This document shows, in pieces, positions 34,931 through 45,997 of a DNA stretch of 64,000 nucleotides (within the stretch, counting starts at the first letter, position 1; each line of letters opens with the position of its first letter). Below the pieces are notes generated by a model. That model was given only the letters and a program-made list of their open reading frames with translations, searched no databases and was not told the origin of the DNA. Position numbers and translations under genes: made by a program. This DNA comes from Catonia carolina (Eukaryota > Arthropoda > Insecta > Hemiptera > Achilidae). The DNA is taken from positions 66,014,001 through 66,078,000 of the forward strand of contig JAQMRL010000006.1 of assembly GCA_035578175.1 (NCBI GenBank). The letters run 5' to 3'.

Positions 34931-35254
34931 TATAATTTTATATCACAAATTCATTTAATTATGTATACGTGTGTTTTCATTGGTCATCGGAAGTTGGAAA
35001 CAATTGTACTTTTTTTTTGAAGAGTTACGAATTTTTGATAAACTATAAATTTAATAACTTATACAAAAATCTAAATAAAAATTTTAATCAAAAAAGTATA
35101 ATTTATCATATCACTAGATTAAGAGAATTTATTTTTTAATTAATATATTGCTGTAAGTCAAGTTTTAAAATACTTATTGTATTTTTTAATAGCTGTAGAA
35201 TAAGTTTCAGAGTTGGTTTTCCATAACTCTTACCTTACGTCCACAGTTCCATTT
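34931..35254 (-). other. Gene 2 3' UTR and downstream DNA
   Basis: 35224-35188 read in reverse (GAAAACCAACTCTGAAAC, TTATTCTACAG) matches the gene 1 3' UTR. An AATAAA lies in reverse at about 35131-35126. Confidence 0.5.
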
Positions 35255-35647
35255 TTATGAAGAAGTTGGGACAGATTCGTACCAGTGGTCAACAAATGTA
35301 TCCACATCACTACAACCACATGCAGCAGACGCGTAATCACATATTTCTGTCCAGTAGGCACGCAAGTTAAACCTGGGATTATCCCATGGAGCGTCATATC
35401 CACAAGTGCAAGTATTGCAACATGTACATATACAAAAAATACAATATAAAATCAACAGACAAAGTGACCAGATCGGTAATACAAAACCAATAAGCGGTAC
35501 CGTCATAAATTTGGAGAACCAACTGTGATTTTTCATACCATCCTTAATTGCTTGAACATTTTCTGGCAGAGTTTGATATTTGTAACTTCTTGTTTTGTCT
35601 GAATCAGATGCTGAGTTTGTGGGCACAGGTCTGCTTTCTACACACTG
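35255..35647 (-). CDS. Gene 2, main exon: paralogue of the 24.7-kb exon
   Basis: Begins after the acceptor TTATTTCAG in phase 0 and codes for 130 residues (148 with its signal-peptide exon). Features: QCVESRP start; KDGMKNH; a hydrophobic segment at about 66-93 (MTVPLIGFVLPIWSLCLLILYCI); a cysteine cluster at 90-100 (CICTCCNTCTC) richer than in gene 1; tail EICDYASAACGCSDVDTFVDHWYESV. The tail and CVESRP are the best conserved parts. The cysteine stretch right after the membrane segment could be lipidated or metal-binding, but nothing proves either. The protein faces the secretory pathway by its signal peptide. Reading upstream of 35647 is intron. Confidence 0.75.
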   Translation of the reverse strand, partial: QCVESRPVPTNSASDSDKTRSYKYQTLPENVQAIKDGMKNHSWFSKFMTVPLIGFVLPIWSLCLLILYCIFCICTCCNTCTCGYDAPWDNPRFNLRAYWTEICDYASAACGCSDVDTFVDHWYESVPTSS

Positions 35648-35917
35648 CTGAAATAAGTTGAACATAATGCATAAAATTAGTTTTAATTCAGTCAACGAAT
35701 GGCAGTCAAATAGAGTGGATGTGTTCGTGGCATCCTCTCTTATCTGTTCAGTTTAATTACGTTCTGATTAATTCATTTTCAGTACTAATCTACCTCTTAT
35801 TGTCATTTTTGTACGCAAATGATTGTGGCAGTTTTGTTAACATAAATTTGAATTAAAGTTTCATTGTTTAATTCTTTATAGTTCACTTTATTTTCTGCGT
35901 ACTATTTTTGTGTTACT
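35648..35917 (-). other. Gene 2 intron 2, first stretch
   Basis: Acceptor side of the 7.4-kb intron; no other feature. Confidence 0.45.
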
Positions 35918-36625
35918 ATGCCGTGCAATGTATGTAGCAAGTCGATCAGAGGTGATAACAGCTTGGAGGTGATTTGTTGTGACAGTAATTGTTCATTTCA
36001 TGGAGCATGTGCAAATACAAGGTAAAAGAAGTAAAATATATTATAGAAAACCAGAAAAAATGGAGATGTGAGTTCAGTGTTAAATATAAAAGACGAAGCA
36101 TGTTTCTGGAAGCTGCTGCATCTGAGGGCGAGGTATTTTTCTTTCAACTCGTTTAGATGTTGAATGAGATGCGGGAAGAGAAAAGGGGAATGGAACCAGA
36201 TTTATAAAACCCAATAGACCGGTGCCTTATTGATGTGGAACGTATATTAAAGAAGGTTAGTTCCAGGAGAAGTTGCATGCTTTGTTTCTTGAGGAAGTTG
36301 AAACCCAAGGTATAAAAATACGTACACTGAAGAAGAAAAACAAAGACCTACGTAGAATTGTCTCTGACTTTCCCCAATATACCCGGGCTAACTGCCTTGA
36401 ACTTCATAACTAACCTGAGGAGAAAAATGAAGAGCTACAAAATGTTGTCAGTTAGGTAGGTGAGGCATTGGGCCATACAATAACTGATCAGCAGATTGAC
36501 AACTGTCATCGTCTTCCCAGTTGACGAGAAGACAAACCACGTGCAAAAAGTAGATATACCCAAAAATACAAATACTGGGGCGTAATCGTAGATCAGCACT
36601 ACGATTATCACATTGAAATTATATG
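35918..36625 (+). pseudogene. LINE ORF1 relic with PHD-like zinc finger
   Basis: MPCNVCSKSIRGDNSLEVICCDSNCSFHGACAN at 35918 has the C..C...C..C...H..C pattern of the PHD-like finger that opens ORF1 of many insect LINEs. Stops follow. QYTRANCLELHN-PEEKNEELQNVV, VGEALGHTITDQQIDNCHRLPS at 36376-36520 is the conserved ORF1 RNA-binding-like block (QY-R-N-LEI...hRl). Together they mark a CR1/Jockey-type ORF1 with frame breaks. It is antisense to gene 2, in its intron. The RT part is not seen next to it. Confidence 0.7.
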
Positions 36626-37074
36626 TCACAAACTAAAACATTTGATCTTCAAAATTTATAAAATAAATAAATTGAAAATTTTACATATTCCAAGACTTGT
36701 GTATTTTGGTTGCACGTAGCCCGTTTTGCAATATGGTATCAGTGATTAGGAGGGGGCCTGCAATGAACACGCACTTCAATAAGATTTTTGTACTGCAATA
36801 GCATTTCATAAGAACATCATTAGTTAAGCCCAGACTTTTTTTGGAAATTTGTTTGATGAACTTGACAGTTTCCCGCTTAATTTAAATTCTCTCAGAGAGT
36901 AATAAAAAAAAATAATATTTACAAAAGTAAAAATACTTTCCCGTCTTGTATAACAGCGAGCCCATAAATCGTTCCATATGAGGTTTACGTACGGATCTTA
37001 ATGTTTGTAGGAGGCAGGTTGATTGTACGAGGGTGGGCTAGTAAGATCGGGTGAAAAACAAATTAGAGTAAAAT
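36626..37074. other. No feature recognised
   Basis: May hold further LINE relic; nothing readable. Ends at the first target-duplication copy. Confidence 0.4.
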
Positions 37075-37186
37075 TCCTAACCTTTTTTTTTCTACGGCCA
37101 CAAAGGACCACTTATTCAATCTTTCAACGTCTAGCTCTTTCAGATGTTCCACCCAAACGCCTCCGCAGTTGTCGTTCCCGTACTTC

Positions 37187-39496
37187 TCATCTTCTTCGCC
37201 AATAATTCTTCAATGTTTCGGATCTTCTCAGTCTCTCAGCGTCCGAAATCACCATGGCTTTCCTGACCCTCATCTGTTCCCTAAATTTAACCGATCGCTG
37301 TTTGTATGTCCTGTAGCTCCCTGACTTAGTTTTGAGGTCAGCCATTGTGATGTTTAGTTCCTCCATATCCTTTTTGACTTCCTTTATCCAGTTTGGTGTC
37401 ATCTTCTTTTGCCAGAAAAACTCAGTCATCCTTCTTAGTAATCTTGTATCCTCCATTCTCAATATATGTCCCAGGAAGGATATCCTTTTTTTCCTGATGA
37501 TACTGGTTAAAGGCTCAATTGCTTCATATACTTCCTTGTTTGGTACAATATAGAAACTACCATCTTGAAGGGACCATTTTCCAATACACTTTCTTGTTAT
37601 TTGCCTCTCCACTTTCTCGATTTTGTCCTTTTCGCCTATTCTTGTTGGACCAAACAGGGTTTCACTCACATACAGGACTTCAGGAAATATCACGGTATTG
37701 TAGTGTCTTAATTTTGTGTTGATGGACATACATTTCTTATTGTAAATATTCCTAGTGGTTATGGCGGATTTGATTAATTTATTTGTTCTTTCCTTCCAGT
37801 TAATTTTTTCTTTAATGTTGTGCGTTATTGTTTCACCCAGGTATTTGAAACTTCTAACTAATTCCACGTTTTGATTGTTAATTCTGACGTTGCCTACACA
37901 CAGGGGATCTCGAACCATTATTTTTGTTTTTTCATAAGATATTTTTAGTCCTATTTTCCCAGCGTATTTCTCTATAGTTTCAACCTGTGTCCTGGCTTCT
38001 TCTATGCTTTTGGATAATAGTGCTAAATCGTCGGCAAAACCGAGGCAGATAACTTTTATCTCTCTTCCAATTTTGATTTAAGCTTTATTTTCCTTGTTCC
38101 ACTGGCGCATAATATACTCCAATGCGCAGTTGAAGAGAAGTGGGGATAGTCCATCTCCCTGCCTCAGTCCTGTTTTAACTTCGAATGGCCCCGATATTTC
38201 ACTCCTGAATTTTACTTTCGATTTTGTTTCAGTCAGGGTTAATTCAATCATTTTAACCAATTTAGGGTGTAAGCCAAAGTTCCTCAATATTTTCAGTAGG
38301 GATTCCCTGTGTATACAATCATAAGCCTTTTTGAAGTCAATAAAGGTCATGACTAGCTGTTTATCCCTAATTTTAGAGTAATCTATTATCAATTTCAGGT
38401 TTAAAATTTGGTCAGGACAGCCTCTCCACGGTCTAAACCCTCCTTGATACTCCCCTAGCTCTTTATCCAGCTGATCTTTAATCCTATTGTAGATGATTCT
38501 GGATAAAATTTTATACGTGCAGTCGAGGAGAGAAATTCCCCTGTAGTTATCCGGATTAGTTTTATCTCCTTTCTTGTGTATCGGATGAATGGTTGCTACT
38601 TTCCATACTGAGGAGAGTTGCTCGTTTTCCCACATTTCTACAAGTTCTTTGTGTAGATTCTTTAGCGTTTTCCTCGAGGCGTTTTTCCATATTTCTGCTG
38701 TTATATAGTTCTCACCACTGGCCTTATTATTTTTCAGTTCCTTTATTGCGGTGAATACTTCATCGAGACTAGGAGGCTCAATGTTTTCAAGACTGGTTTC
38801 AATCTTTGTGTTAGTGTCTATGTTGAAGGGTTCTTCTGGGTCTTCGCAATTCAGTAGTTTCTGAAAACTTTCAGCCATGATTTTGGCATTTTCTCCATCA
38901 CTATGGGCTGGATTTCCCTCCTTATCCTGGAGCACAAGTGTTGGTGGTATATATTGTGATATTTTTTGTTTAAAGTCTCTATAGTATTGTCGGGAATTGT
39001 TTTTCTGGAAATTTTCTTCTATCTGATTCAAAATGTTTTTCTCAAATTGTCTTTTAGCATTACGGATTATTTTCTGAGTGAGTTTTCTTTGTTTGATTAG
39101 ATTAATGCTATTTACTTCAGTTTTGTTGGATTGGAAGATCAACCAACTTTTGTGTCTATCTTCAACCGCTAGATCGCACTCCTCACTCCACCATGGATGT
39201 TTCTTTCTTCTATTTGTTACTGCTATTTCAGCTGCTATATCATTGAGTTTTATTACCAGATCTTCCAATTTTGTATCGCTGGGGATGCTTTCTGTTTTTG
39301 CTTTATACTCTGCATTTCCAGTTAATTTTGATTGGTCATAACATTTCTTGGCTTTTTTAGAAGGTGATTTTTTCTTGTTTAGTGGAGTCATTTTAATTTT
39401 GATTTCAATTAAGTAATGGTCTGAATCTATTTCAAGTCCTCGCATGACTCTAACGTTGTAAATTTCCCTATGAGTATTTTTTATCCATACATACAT
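37187..39496 (-). pseudogene. LINE reverse transcriptase, single in-frame stop
   Basis: Same frame throughout 39496-37187, with one TAA at 38080-38078. In order: RGLEIDSDHYLIEIKIK (endonuclease end), NNKASGENYITAEIWKN, NYRGISLLDCTYKILSRIIYNRI, GFRPWRGC, MTFIDFKKAYDCIH (first Asp), GLRQGDGLSPLLFN, the stop, then CLGFADDLALL (Asp pair, FADD form), FKYLGETI, SFLGHILRM, and the end LRRSETLKNYWRRR. A relic of the same family is at 22786-23400. Antisense insertions like this in long introns are common; gene 2 runs in the same direction here. Confidence 0.85.
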
Positions 39497-40145
39497 GGTC
39501 CAGTTGATGTTCTCCCCTTTTCCAGTCAGGGTGCTTCCATGTCCTCAATTTTCTGCGCAGTCTTTTGAAGCAAGTTGATTTTGATATGAGACAGTGATTC
39601 CTGCAAAGTTGTATTAATCTTCGGCCATTCTCCGTAGTTCTGTTATGGGCTGGCCATTTCCCTACAACATCTCTGAATTTCTTTTCCATTCCCAATTTAG
39701 CATTAAAGTCGCCTAGCAAAATTTTTGTGTAGTTTTTGTTACATTCAGCCATGACCTGGTCCAGGAGATCCCAAAATTTATCCACAGATTCTTTATCCGT
39801 TGTGTTTTTCACATTTGTCGGTGCATGAGCATTGATAATTATGTAAAATTTATTTGCTATTTTTAAAGTTAATGTGGCCAATCTGTCAGAATACGCTTTG
39901 AAGTCTTTTACTGATTCAATAACAGAATTCTTAACTATAAATCCTGTACCAAATTGTGGCATATTTTTCATAACTTTCTTGCCGGGGATCCCTTGGTAAA
40001 TTCTATATCCCTGGGACTCATATGGTTCCCGGGATGAATTCCGCATTTCCTGTAGACCTAATATTGTGATTCTTTGCTTCTCAAGAACATCAAGTAAATT
40101 CTTCAGTTTTCCTGCCTTTGAGAGTTAATTCACATTTAATGAGCC
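39468..40145 (-). pseudogene. LINE APE-type endonuclease
   Basis: Codons for SLNVN, then a TAA at about 40121, then KAGKLKNLLDVLEKQRITILGLQEMR (metal-binding Glu), YIIINAHAPTN, ILLGDFNAKLG (catalytic D-N), NRTTENGRRL and GEHQLDHVCMDKK (SDH-type region start). Nicks DNA to prime reverse transcription. One early stop and a frameshift in the overlap 39468-39496 break its link to the RT. Confidence 0.75.
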
Positions 40146-40690
40146 GAACTTTGTAAAACTCTTGGGTTTCAAGTTTTTTGGTGTTGATTTTGGACGCTCC
40201 GATTAGCCCATGGTAACTTCTCTAAGTTGTTTGCCCCCCGGATCCGATGGCAAACTTTCCTGGACCGCAGTACCAGACGGGGAAATTCTCCTTAAAGAAC
40301 CTTCCATGGTTGATTTGAACTTTTCAAGGATGTGTCTTTCCTGCGTGGGGCAAGCCCCAGGTTACAACTATAGTGGTAAACTATAGAGGTTTCAATGCAC
40401 AGCCGCCCATTCTGGGTCAGACGCTGCCCCCAAGCCGCCCATTCTGGGTACAGACGCTTGGGCTTATATATTCCAGTGTACTTCCTTCCACTGAGGGTAT
40501 ATCAGCCCTTTCAAAGGAAGCTCTTCCGCCCTAAGCCGTTGACTTCCTATGATTGTTGCTGGTTTTGGTCCACCCCGAGTATTTCATTTCCTCGGTACCA
40601 CCTATATCTAGGAGGCATCCCACTATCCGCCACCTGGGGAGGCGCCCGATAGGAGACCAGCTCTAACTCCCACGGGAACTCCTAACCTTT

Positions 40691-41010
40691 AATATTAGAT
40701 AAATATTTATAAAATAATCACCTTTAAGCATTACATAATATTTCTCCCAACGTAAAACAAGTGTTTTTCATTCCGTCACTGAAAAATTCTTACGACTTTT
40801 TTTGAACCCAGGACGCAATAGCTGCCTTCACTTCATTGTTCGTTAATAATTACCCTTAAGGTCTCTTTTGAGTAGAGGCAAAAATAAAAACCGCAAGTTG
40901 AGAGTTTGGAGAAATAAGGAGGTTGTGAAATCAGTTCAAACTTCAGGTTTCTCAGAGCCTCTTCAGTTGCACGCGAAATATGTGGAGGAGACTGTTATGT
41001 TACAAGATAA
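40691..41010 (-). pseudogene. mariner-type transposase C-terminal relic (second family)
   Basis: Reverse-strand codons near 40870-40740: KRP-G, NNEVKAAIASWVQKKS-EFFSDGMKNT, matching the (S/N)NEEVK.AV..W......F...G...L end of a mariner transposase. A different family from the copies at 4-6 kb. Stops present; no termini found. Confidence 0.6.
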
Positions 41011-41024
41011 TTGGCGCCAGGCTG

Positions 41025-41230
41025 CCTCTTCTTCTTCAAGTGCCGTCTCCGCGTCGGAGGTTGGCGATCATCATTGCTATTCTAACTTTCGAAACAGCTG
41101 CTCGGAACAGTGACGTGGAGTTGAGACCAAACCAATCTCTCAAATTCTTCAGCCAGGACGCTTTCCTTCTGCCCGGCCGGCGCTTTCCTGCTATCTTTCC
41201 TTCCATTATCTGTCCATTAGGCTGTCTCTA
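41025..41230 (-). pseudogene. RTE-like LINE 3' end
   Basis: Reverse-strand codons GQIMEGKIAGKRRPGRRKASWLKNLRDWFGLNSTSLFRAAVSKVRIAMMIANLRRGDGT followed by stop and a GAAGAAGAAGAG tail at 41025-41037. The GKR..GRR..SWL..L..W, LFRAA and IA.M.AN order is the conserved C-terminus of RTE/R1-like pol proteins. Confidence 0.7.
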
Positions 41231-41997
41231 ACACGATAAACTCGACGTCAGATGTGTTTTAGAGTCGGCGTATATTGAGTAGAATTTTACGTTGCCCTCG
41301 TTCCAGTAAATCAGTCACATAAACTCGGCGAGCATCCAAATAGTCAAAAGAAGTTTTTTTGCGGATGGTTGTGTTCCGAACTTTTTCACGTTGGAAGTTA
41401 CGAAATTTTATTACCCATCAATTAACAGTAGACCTACTAAAATTATCGTCACAATAACCATCCATTAAACGGCGATAAATCTCACTAAGAGTTACTTTCT
41501 TAGCAGTTAAAAATTTGAAAAGAGCACGTTGTTTAACTCACGTTAATGTAGCACAAGACACGACGCCATACCTCCACTACTCAAAACAAACTGGATGAAC
41601 GCAACGTTTTTAAGCTCCGCAAGCGTGAAGAGGAAATATAGAACTTCCAAATGCCACCTTGAGCGCTTCTGAAGTTTAATTTGTTCGCGTTCTACAAGCA
41701 TGTGTACATTAGAAATCACCCTACCCTCGTACAAGTAACCACTTAATACACGAACTACCAAATAATTTTACCACAAGAACGTTCATACAGAAATGACTAA
41801 ATTACTTAAAGATCTGGATAAATGGATCAAAACCAGCAATTTTTTAGGAATATTTTAGAGTAAAAATAAAATAATAAAATATTAACTTAAATTACTTTAT
41901 TATTAATGATAAATAGACTAAATAAAATTTAGTATTCTTAATAATTACTTTGTAGTTTTTCTCATATTGTGACTTCTGGCTCTCTACCTCAGTTTGG
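41231..41997. other. No feature recognised
   Basis: Gene 2 intron DNA; nothing identified. Confidence 0.4.
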
Positions 41998-42040
41998 TTT
42001 AACAGTCGGACGTTAAACCAAAAAAAAAAAAAAAAAAAAT
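41998..42040 (+). repeat. SINE 3' tail fragment
   Basis: GGTTTAACAGTCGGACGTTAAACC followed by 18-19 A matches the tail of the SINE at 22480 (inverse orientation). Only the last 40 bp remain. Confidence 0.6.
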
Positions 42041-42089
42041 CTAACTCAGTATTAAATTTCATGTGTGTATTCTCTTGACCCGTTGCTGG

Positions 42090-42500
42090 CGCTTGAGCCT
42101 ACGCATATTAAAACTAAGAAGTCCTTCAAACGTTGATGGTTTCTGTTGAATGTTTGTAATGGTCAGGATGCTAAAGGATTGTATCGTGATAAATACTTAC
42201 CGACACTTCACGAGAGCTTAAAAAATGTTCAACGCCTTCCGGAATGAGTAAGGATAATAGGACAAATTCAACCTTTGGAACGCAGGAGAATTTTTAAAGT
42301 TAAAGCTGAGAGATCGGCTGATATTGTTGCGGTATTATAAATTGACCCACAGATATCTACTAGACGTCTCGAAAACGATTCTGGATTAAGCCAGAAAACC
42401 ATTTGCAGAGTATTACAAGAACACCGCATTCATCCGTATTGAATCATGTCGTCAGGGAAGACATGTAGGAAAAAATAAGAGTAGCTTACCGGGAGGGATG
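42090..42500 (+). pseudogene. DNA-transposon N-terminal helix-turn-helix relic
   Basis: Codons read CNGQDAKGLYRDKYLPTLHESLKNVQRLPE, then a basic stretch, and DPQISTRRLENDSGLSQKTICRVLQEHRIHPY. This is the tandem helix-turn-helix DNA-binding region found before the DDE domain of mariner-like insect transposases (G-ARAA...Y...P, ...ST-R-A...G-S...V-R-L-E---HP-). Stops interrupt it. The catalytic part is absent. Confidence 0.65.
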
Positions 42501-43030
42501 AGGTGATAAGTGCTGAAAATTGTTTTCCAAAAAGACTTGAAAAATTTATAGAACGTAATAAGTCTCACTTTGAACACTTTCTGTTAAACGGTAACTTCAG
42601 AATTGACAATTGGTAATAATCATAACAATGCTCAAATCCTTGCTACATTTGACACATTTTTTAAATACAATTTTGTTAATTTCATTGACAAAAAAAAATC
42701 ATCTACCATTTTGATATGGATGTAGATATTTTAAATTTTTAATTCCCAGATTAAATATCAACTTATATGGCTTTCAAACTGTGCCAGAAAACATACACGT
42801 CTACATATGAAAGTTACAAGATTCGAAAAAGGCGCTTCAGATTTGGCAAACCCTTTACTTTCAAAGTGAAGGAAAATATTTTTATTAAAAAGCCAATGGT
42901 CACATTATTCGAAAATATTATTTTCGTATCATTGCATGTCACTCCGTTTTACTGCAATCAATTTGGGGCACCTTATCTGCCTCACCCGGATATAAGCTGG
43001 GAAAATTTATTAATTAATTAGTGCACTTAC
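42501..43030. other. Gene 2 intron 2, donor-side part
   Basis: No feature. Frames at 42767-43021 and 43021-43290 on the plus strand are not supported; the second overlaps the antisense exon. Confidence 0.45.
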
Positions 43031-43156
43031 AAAGCATAGGAGAAATACACCTGCGACAACAAAAATCAAGCAATATTCTTTCATTTTTCCAAATATGTAG
43101 TAAAAAGTCTTTAACCAAGGAATTAAGATTCACTGGACTCGGAAATGCCTCAATAT
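43031..43156 (-). CDS. Gene 2, signal-peptide exon (coding 43084-43031)
   Basis: Reading leftwards: acceptor GTTTTGCAG/ATATTGAGGC at 43157, 72 bases of 5' UTR, ATG at 43084-43082, 18 codons MKEYCLIFVVAGVFLLCF, donor TTT/GTAAGTGC at 43030. Exon length, UTR sequence (ATTGAGGCATTTCCGAGTCC), signal peptide and donor match genes 1 and 3. Phase 0 fits the exon starting at 35647, so the intron would be 7,383 bp. I found no other plausible partner exon. The join is inferred. Confidence 0.75.
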
Positions 43157-43393
43157 CTGCAAAACATAAAAATAATTTACATGCAAGTTTTTATTTCCGT
43201 ACATTCCAGTTACATGTTACTAAAACTATGGACAGATTGACAAGATGTCTTCAGACAAGAGAAGTAACAAAATTATTTAGTAGCTCTTGAGTTCTCAATC
43301 CTTTAGTAATCTCAACCCTTTAGAAGACTTTGGCATTATAATATTTACTTACTTAGACAAAATACATACTAGAGAACGGCCATTCTCTTTTCG
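43157..43393 (-). promoter_or_regulatory. Gene 2 intron 1 and candidate first exon
   Basis: A short intron (43352-43157) bounded by a donor GTCTAA/GTAAGT at 43353/43352 and the acceptor at 43157. The preceding stretch (about 43393-43353) is the diverged counterpart of the CGTCCGTCCTCCAGAACG block of genes 1 and 3. No start codon in it starts a useful frame. Confidence 0.5.
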
Positions 43394-43693
43394 TAACATC
43401 CTTTAAAACAAGCGTAGCATTCATTATTTTTGTTTTGTGCTCCTAAATTAAAATCATCAGTAAATTGCAATTTAAAAAAATACTTTAACGAGAGACATTA
43501 AACGAAATGAAACGAATGTGACACAATTTTCAAAATCGAAAAATTTCTGCTAAATTCAATCGTTAAAAAACAATTTTATTAACTTAGCATTATAATTTAA
43601 TTTAATTTATTGAGCTCAAAACAAAAATGTTACCAATGTAAATGTTAAGGAAATATTGAGACATCTATGTAAGGTGTTCCATCTTACAAAATT
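43394..43693 (-). promoter_or_regulatory. Conserved 5' flank of gene 2
   Basis: In reverse: TCAATATTTCCTTAACATT, GTAACATTTTTGTTTTGAGC, GATTTTGAAAATTGTGTC, TTTACTGATGATTTTAATTT, and AGCACAAAACAAAAATAATG, matching 54938-55200 in order. The promoter role is inferred from position and sharing. Confidence 0.6.
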
Positions 43694-43729
43694 GGTTTTT
43701 ATTTCTAATAATTCTTTTTTAACTTTATA

Positions 43730-43845
43730 TATTTAACGTCGCATTAACTACAGTGGTCATTAGCGATGACGTTGGATTCTAACTGTGAAGGATGAAATGA
43801 TTTTTATAACGTATGAAAATATACCGTGCATGAGTGGTATAATAA
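43730..43845 (-). repeat. SINE fragment
   Basis: GTGAAGGATGAAATGATTTT, TAACGTATGAAAATATACCG matches 22538-22590 of the SINE. The tRNA-like head is missing. Confidence 0.65.
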
Positions 43846-44379
43846 TATTATTTTCTCGTTTTTTTACCGTTAACACTACTTGATAATTTTTTGGGACATG
43901 AAAATTAGGAGTATTAGGGTTTCATTTCAGTAATGCAGTGAAAATGCATTATTTTTATCATAAAAGTAAATTTTATTTTAAACGGTCTTGACGTTCATAT
44001 CTGAGCTAATGTTACAAACTAAGGAAATGGAAACATATTGTTCTCATTTACATATCGGAACGTAACAATTAAAACCTTTATCTGCTGTACCAAATTCCAG
44101 ATTTCAAGAAATTTTTGGTCACCGAAAATACATGATCAACTGGTGGAGGATACCTTCTCAACAAATCGGCTTTTTTTTAACAGAGTAAAGGGTGCTTAGT
44201 GTTATCCAGATATCACGAGCTTCCAGACATTGCAGTACAGAAGTGTGATTAAGATTACTGAAAATACATTAACTCCTATACATTAACAACATTTAAACTT
44301 GTTATCTCTAAGTTAAAATACAAAATAAAATCCTATATTAAGGATATATACACAAATTTACTATGTAAATGTAGCCCGT
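43846..44379. other. No feature recognised
   Basis: AT-rich; nothing identified. Confidence 0.4.
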
Positions 44380-45997
44380 TTAATTTATGTCATTGTGTTT
44401 GTTATTACGTTAAGTTTAATTAATAATTGTAATTATTAAATTTATTAAATAAATAAATAATTGTTTTAAGTTTAAAGTTAGTCTGCTTACTATGGTTTCA
44501 ACCCAGATACCAAACGAACCTAAGGTTAGATGTTACAATATTTTAATAACATTTCATAACATTGTTGCTCGTTGCCGCTTTCTGTTGCTACTCTCCAGGT
44601 ATTTTCTACAGTTTTTTTTAAAATTATAGAAAACGATTGGAGAAGATTACAAGGAGACGTCAAATCCACAAAGGTTACATACATGTAACTGTGTAGCGAA
44701 ATATACACAAGCTAGAAAGAAGCATCAGAAATGTATTAAGTAACAATTAAAATATATTTCTATTTCTATTACATAACCACAACCTTCAGGATCTATTTTA
44801 AAGATATATTCAAAAAAAAAACATAATATTGAAGAACATAATAATTTACCGGAGGAAAATTTTACGAAGATTGACATACGTAATCGGAACGATGAATAAA
44901 CTATCCCATATATGAGTTAATGAAATTAATAAAAAAAAATTGCCAAACGGGAAAACACAAGCTGGAATTAAATTATATTAAACAAGAAAACTAAACAAGT
45001 AACAAACAGGTCTTGTGAATAGCTTAGACATAATTTAAATGCCATAAATTTGGAAAAACAAATAATAATATAGTATATCGGTAGCTGGATTATTTATTGG
45101 TACGCACAAAATATAATAATTACAAAAGTAAGGAAGTTAAAAAAGATATTAAACTATTGGAAGTCGGTTGAAAAATAAATAATCGCTCAAATCAACCACT
45201 AGGTAAACTTTTGGTGAAACTAACCTGCGTTTTGTTTCTTGATGAATCCGTTGTAATATAACGAGAGCTAGAATTAGAGATCAGAAGCTTTGGATATGTA
45301 AAGCCTTATACATTAATTGTCGCTGCAACCAATCTTTAGCTCAAATGTATCTGTTATCGATCGGTTTAGTTTCTATTTTATATTTATAAGCCTATAGCAT
45401 GTAAGATTACAATAACAAACATCATGAAATTGTACGTTAAAAAAATATGAGCACACATGTAGAAATAAAAAATAAAAAATAAAAAATAAACAGTTTTATT
45501 AGTTAAATCTTTGTCATTAGTATCTTGTATGCTGTTTCCGAATATGAACTTCTTTTCTTACAAACTGCTGTAAAATGAGTTATAAACTCTTTTCTTTCAC
45601 GTACCGACATAAAATCACTTACATTATTGTCAATTTTGCCGTTTTATGTGAATTTACACTTTCAATGCGAAGTAAAAGTTTTAAATGTTACTATTTTAAC
45701 AAAAAAAAAAATCAAAGATACATTTAAATATTTGTACATATACGATAATGCTAACCGACTGACTTGTAACCTGTTAAAATAAGTTGTGAGTTATTGTACG
45801 CTGTGTCAAATATTAAATGCGTATACTAACCGTTAATTTTTCATTTAAATCTGCAAATAGCAACCAATTACCCTTAGGACTGTTTTTTGAATAAAATGGA
45901 GCCTGTAAAACTGCACATTCAATACTTTACTATGATAGGGTTATCACATCGGTTGTCAAAACTGCAAGTGATAACTGATAACCTACTCCAATTTACT
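44380..45997 (-). repeat. R1 dispersed repeat, left part
   Basis: Inverse of about 52400-53950: GGTTAGATGTTACAATATTTTAAT, GTTGCTACTCTCCAGGTATTTTC, CAACCACTAGGTAAACTTTTGG, AACCTGCGTTTTGTTTC, and CTAACCGTTAATTTTTCATTT. It shows the uninterrupted site at which the foldback element sits in the 8.7-kb copy. Confidence 0.75.

Larger units (their letters stand above)
37086..40679 (-). mobile_element. Full-length 3.6-kb LINE with 11-bp target duplication
   Basis: Flanked by TCCTAACCTTT at 37075-37085 and 40680-40690. The poly(A) (poly-T on plus, from 37086) abuts the left copy and the 5' end starts AGTTCCCGTGGGAGTTAG. The GC-rich 5' UTR (40150-40679) contains a duplicated unit (GCCGCCCATTCTGGGT, twice, at 40392-40455). 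One open region codes for endonuclease and RT with no ORF1. RTE-like by domain make-up, though it ends in poly(A). Intact ends and few coding breaks suggest a fairly recent insertion. Confidence 0.85.

Noticed and set aside
42767..43290. Two plus-strand frames of 84 and 89 codons
   Set aside because: No recognisable content; the second is antisense to the signal-peptide exon of gene 2.
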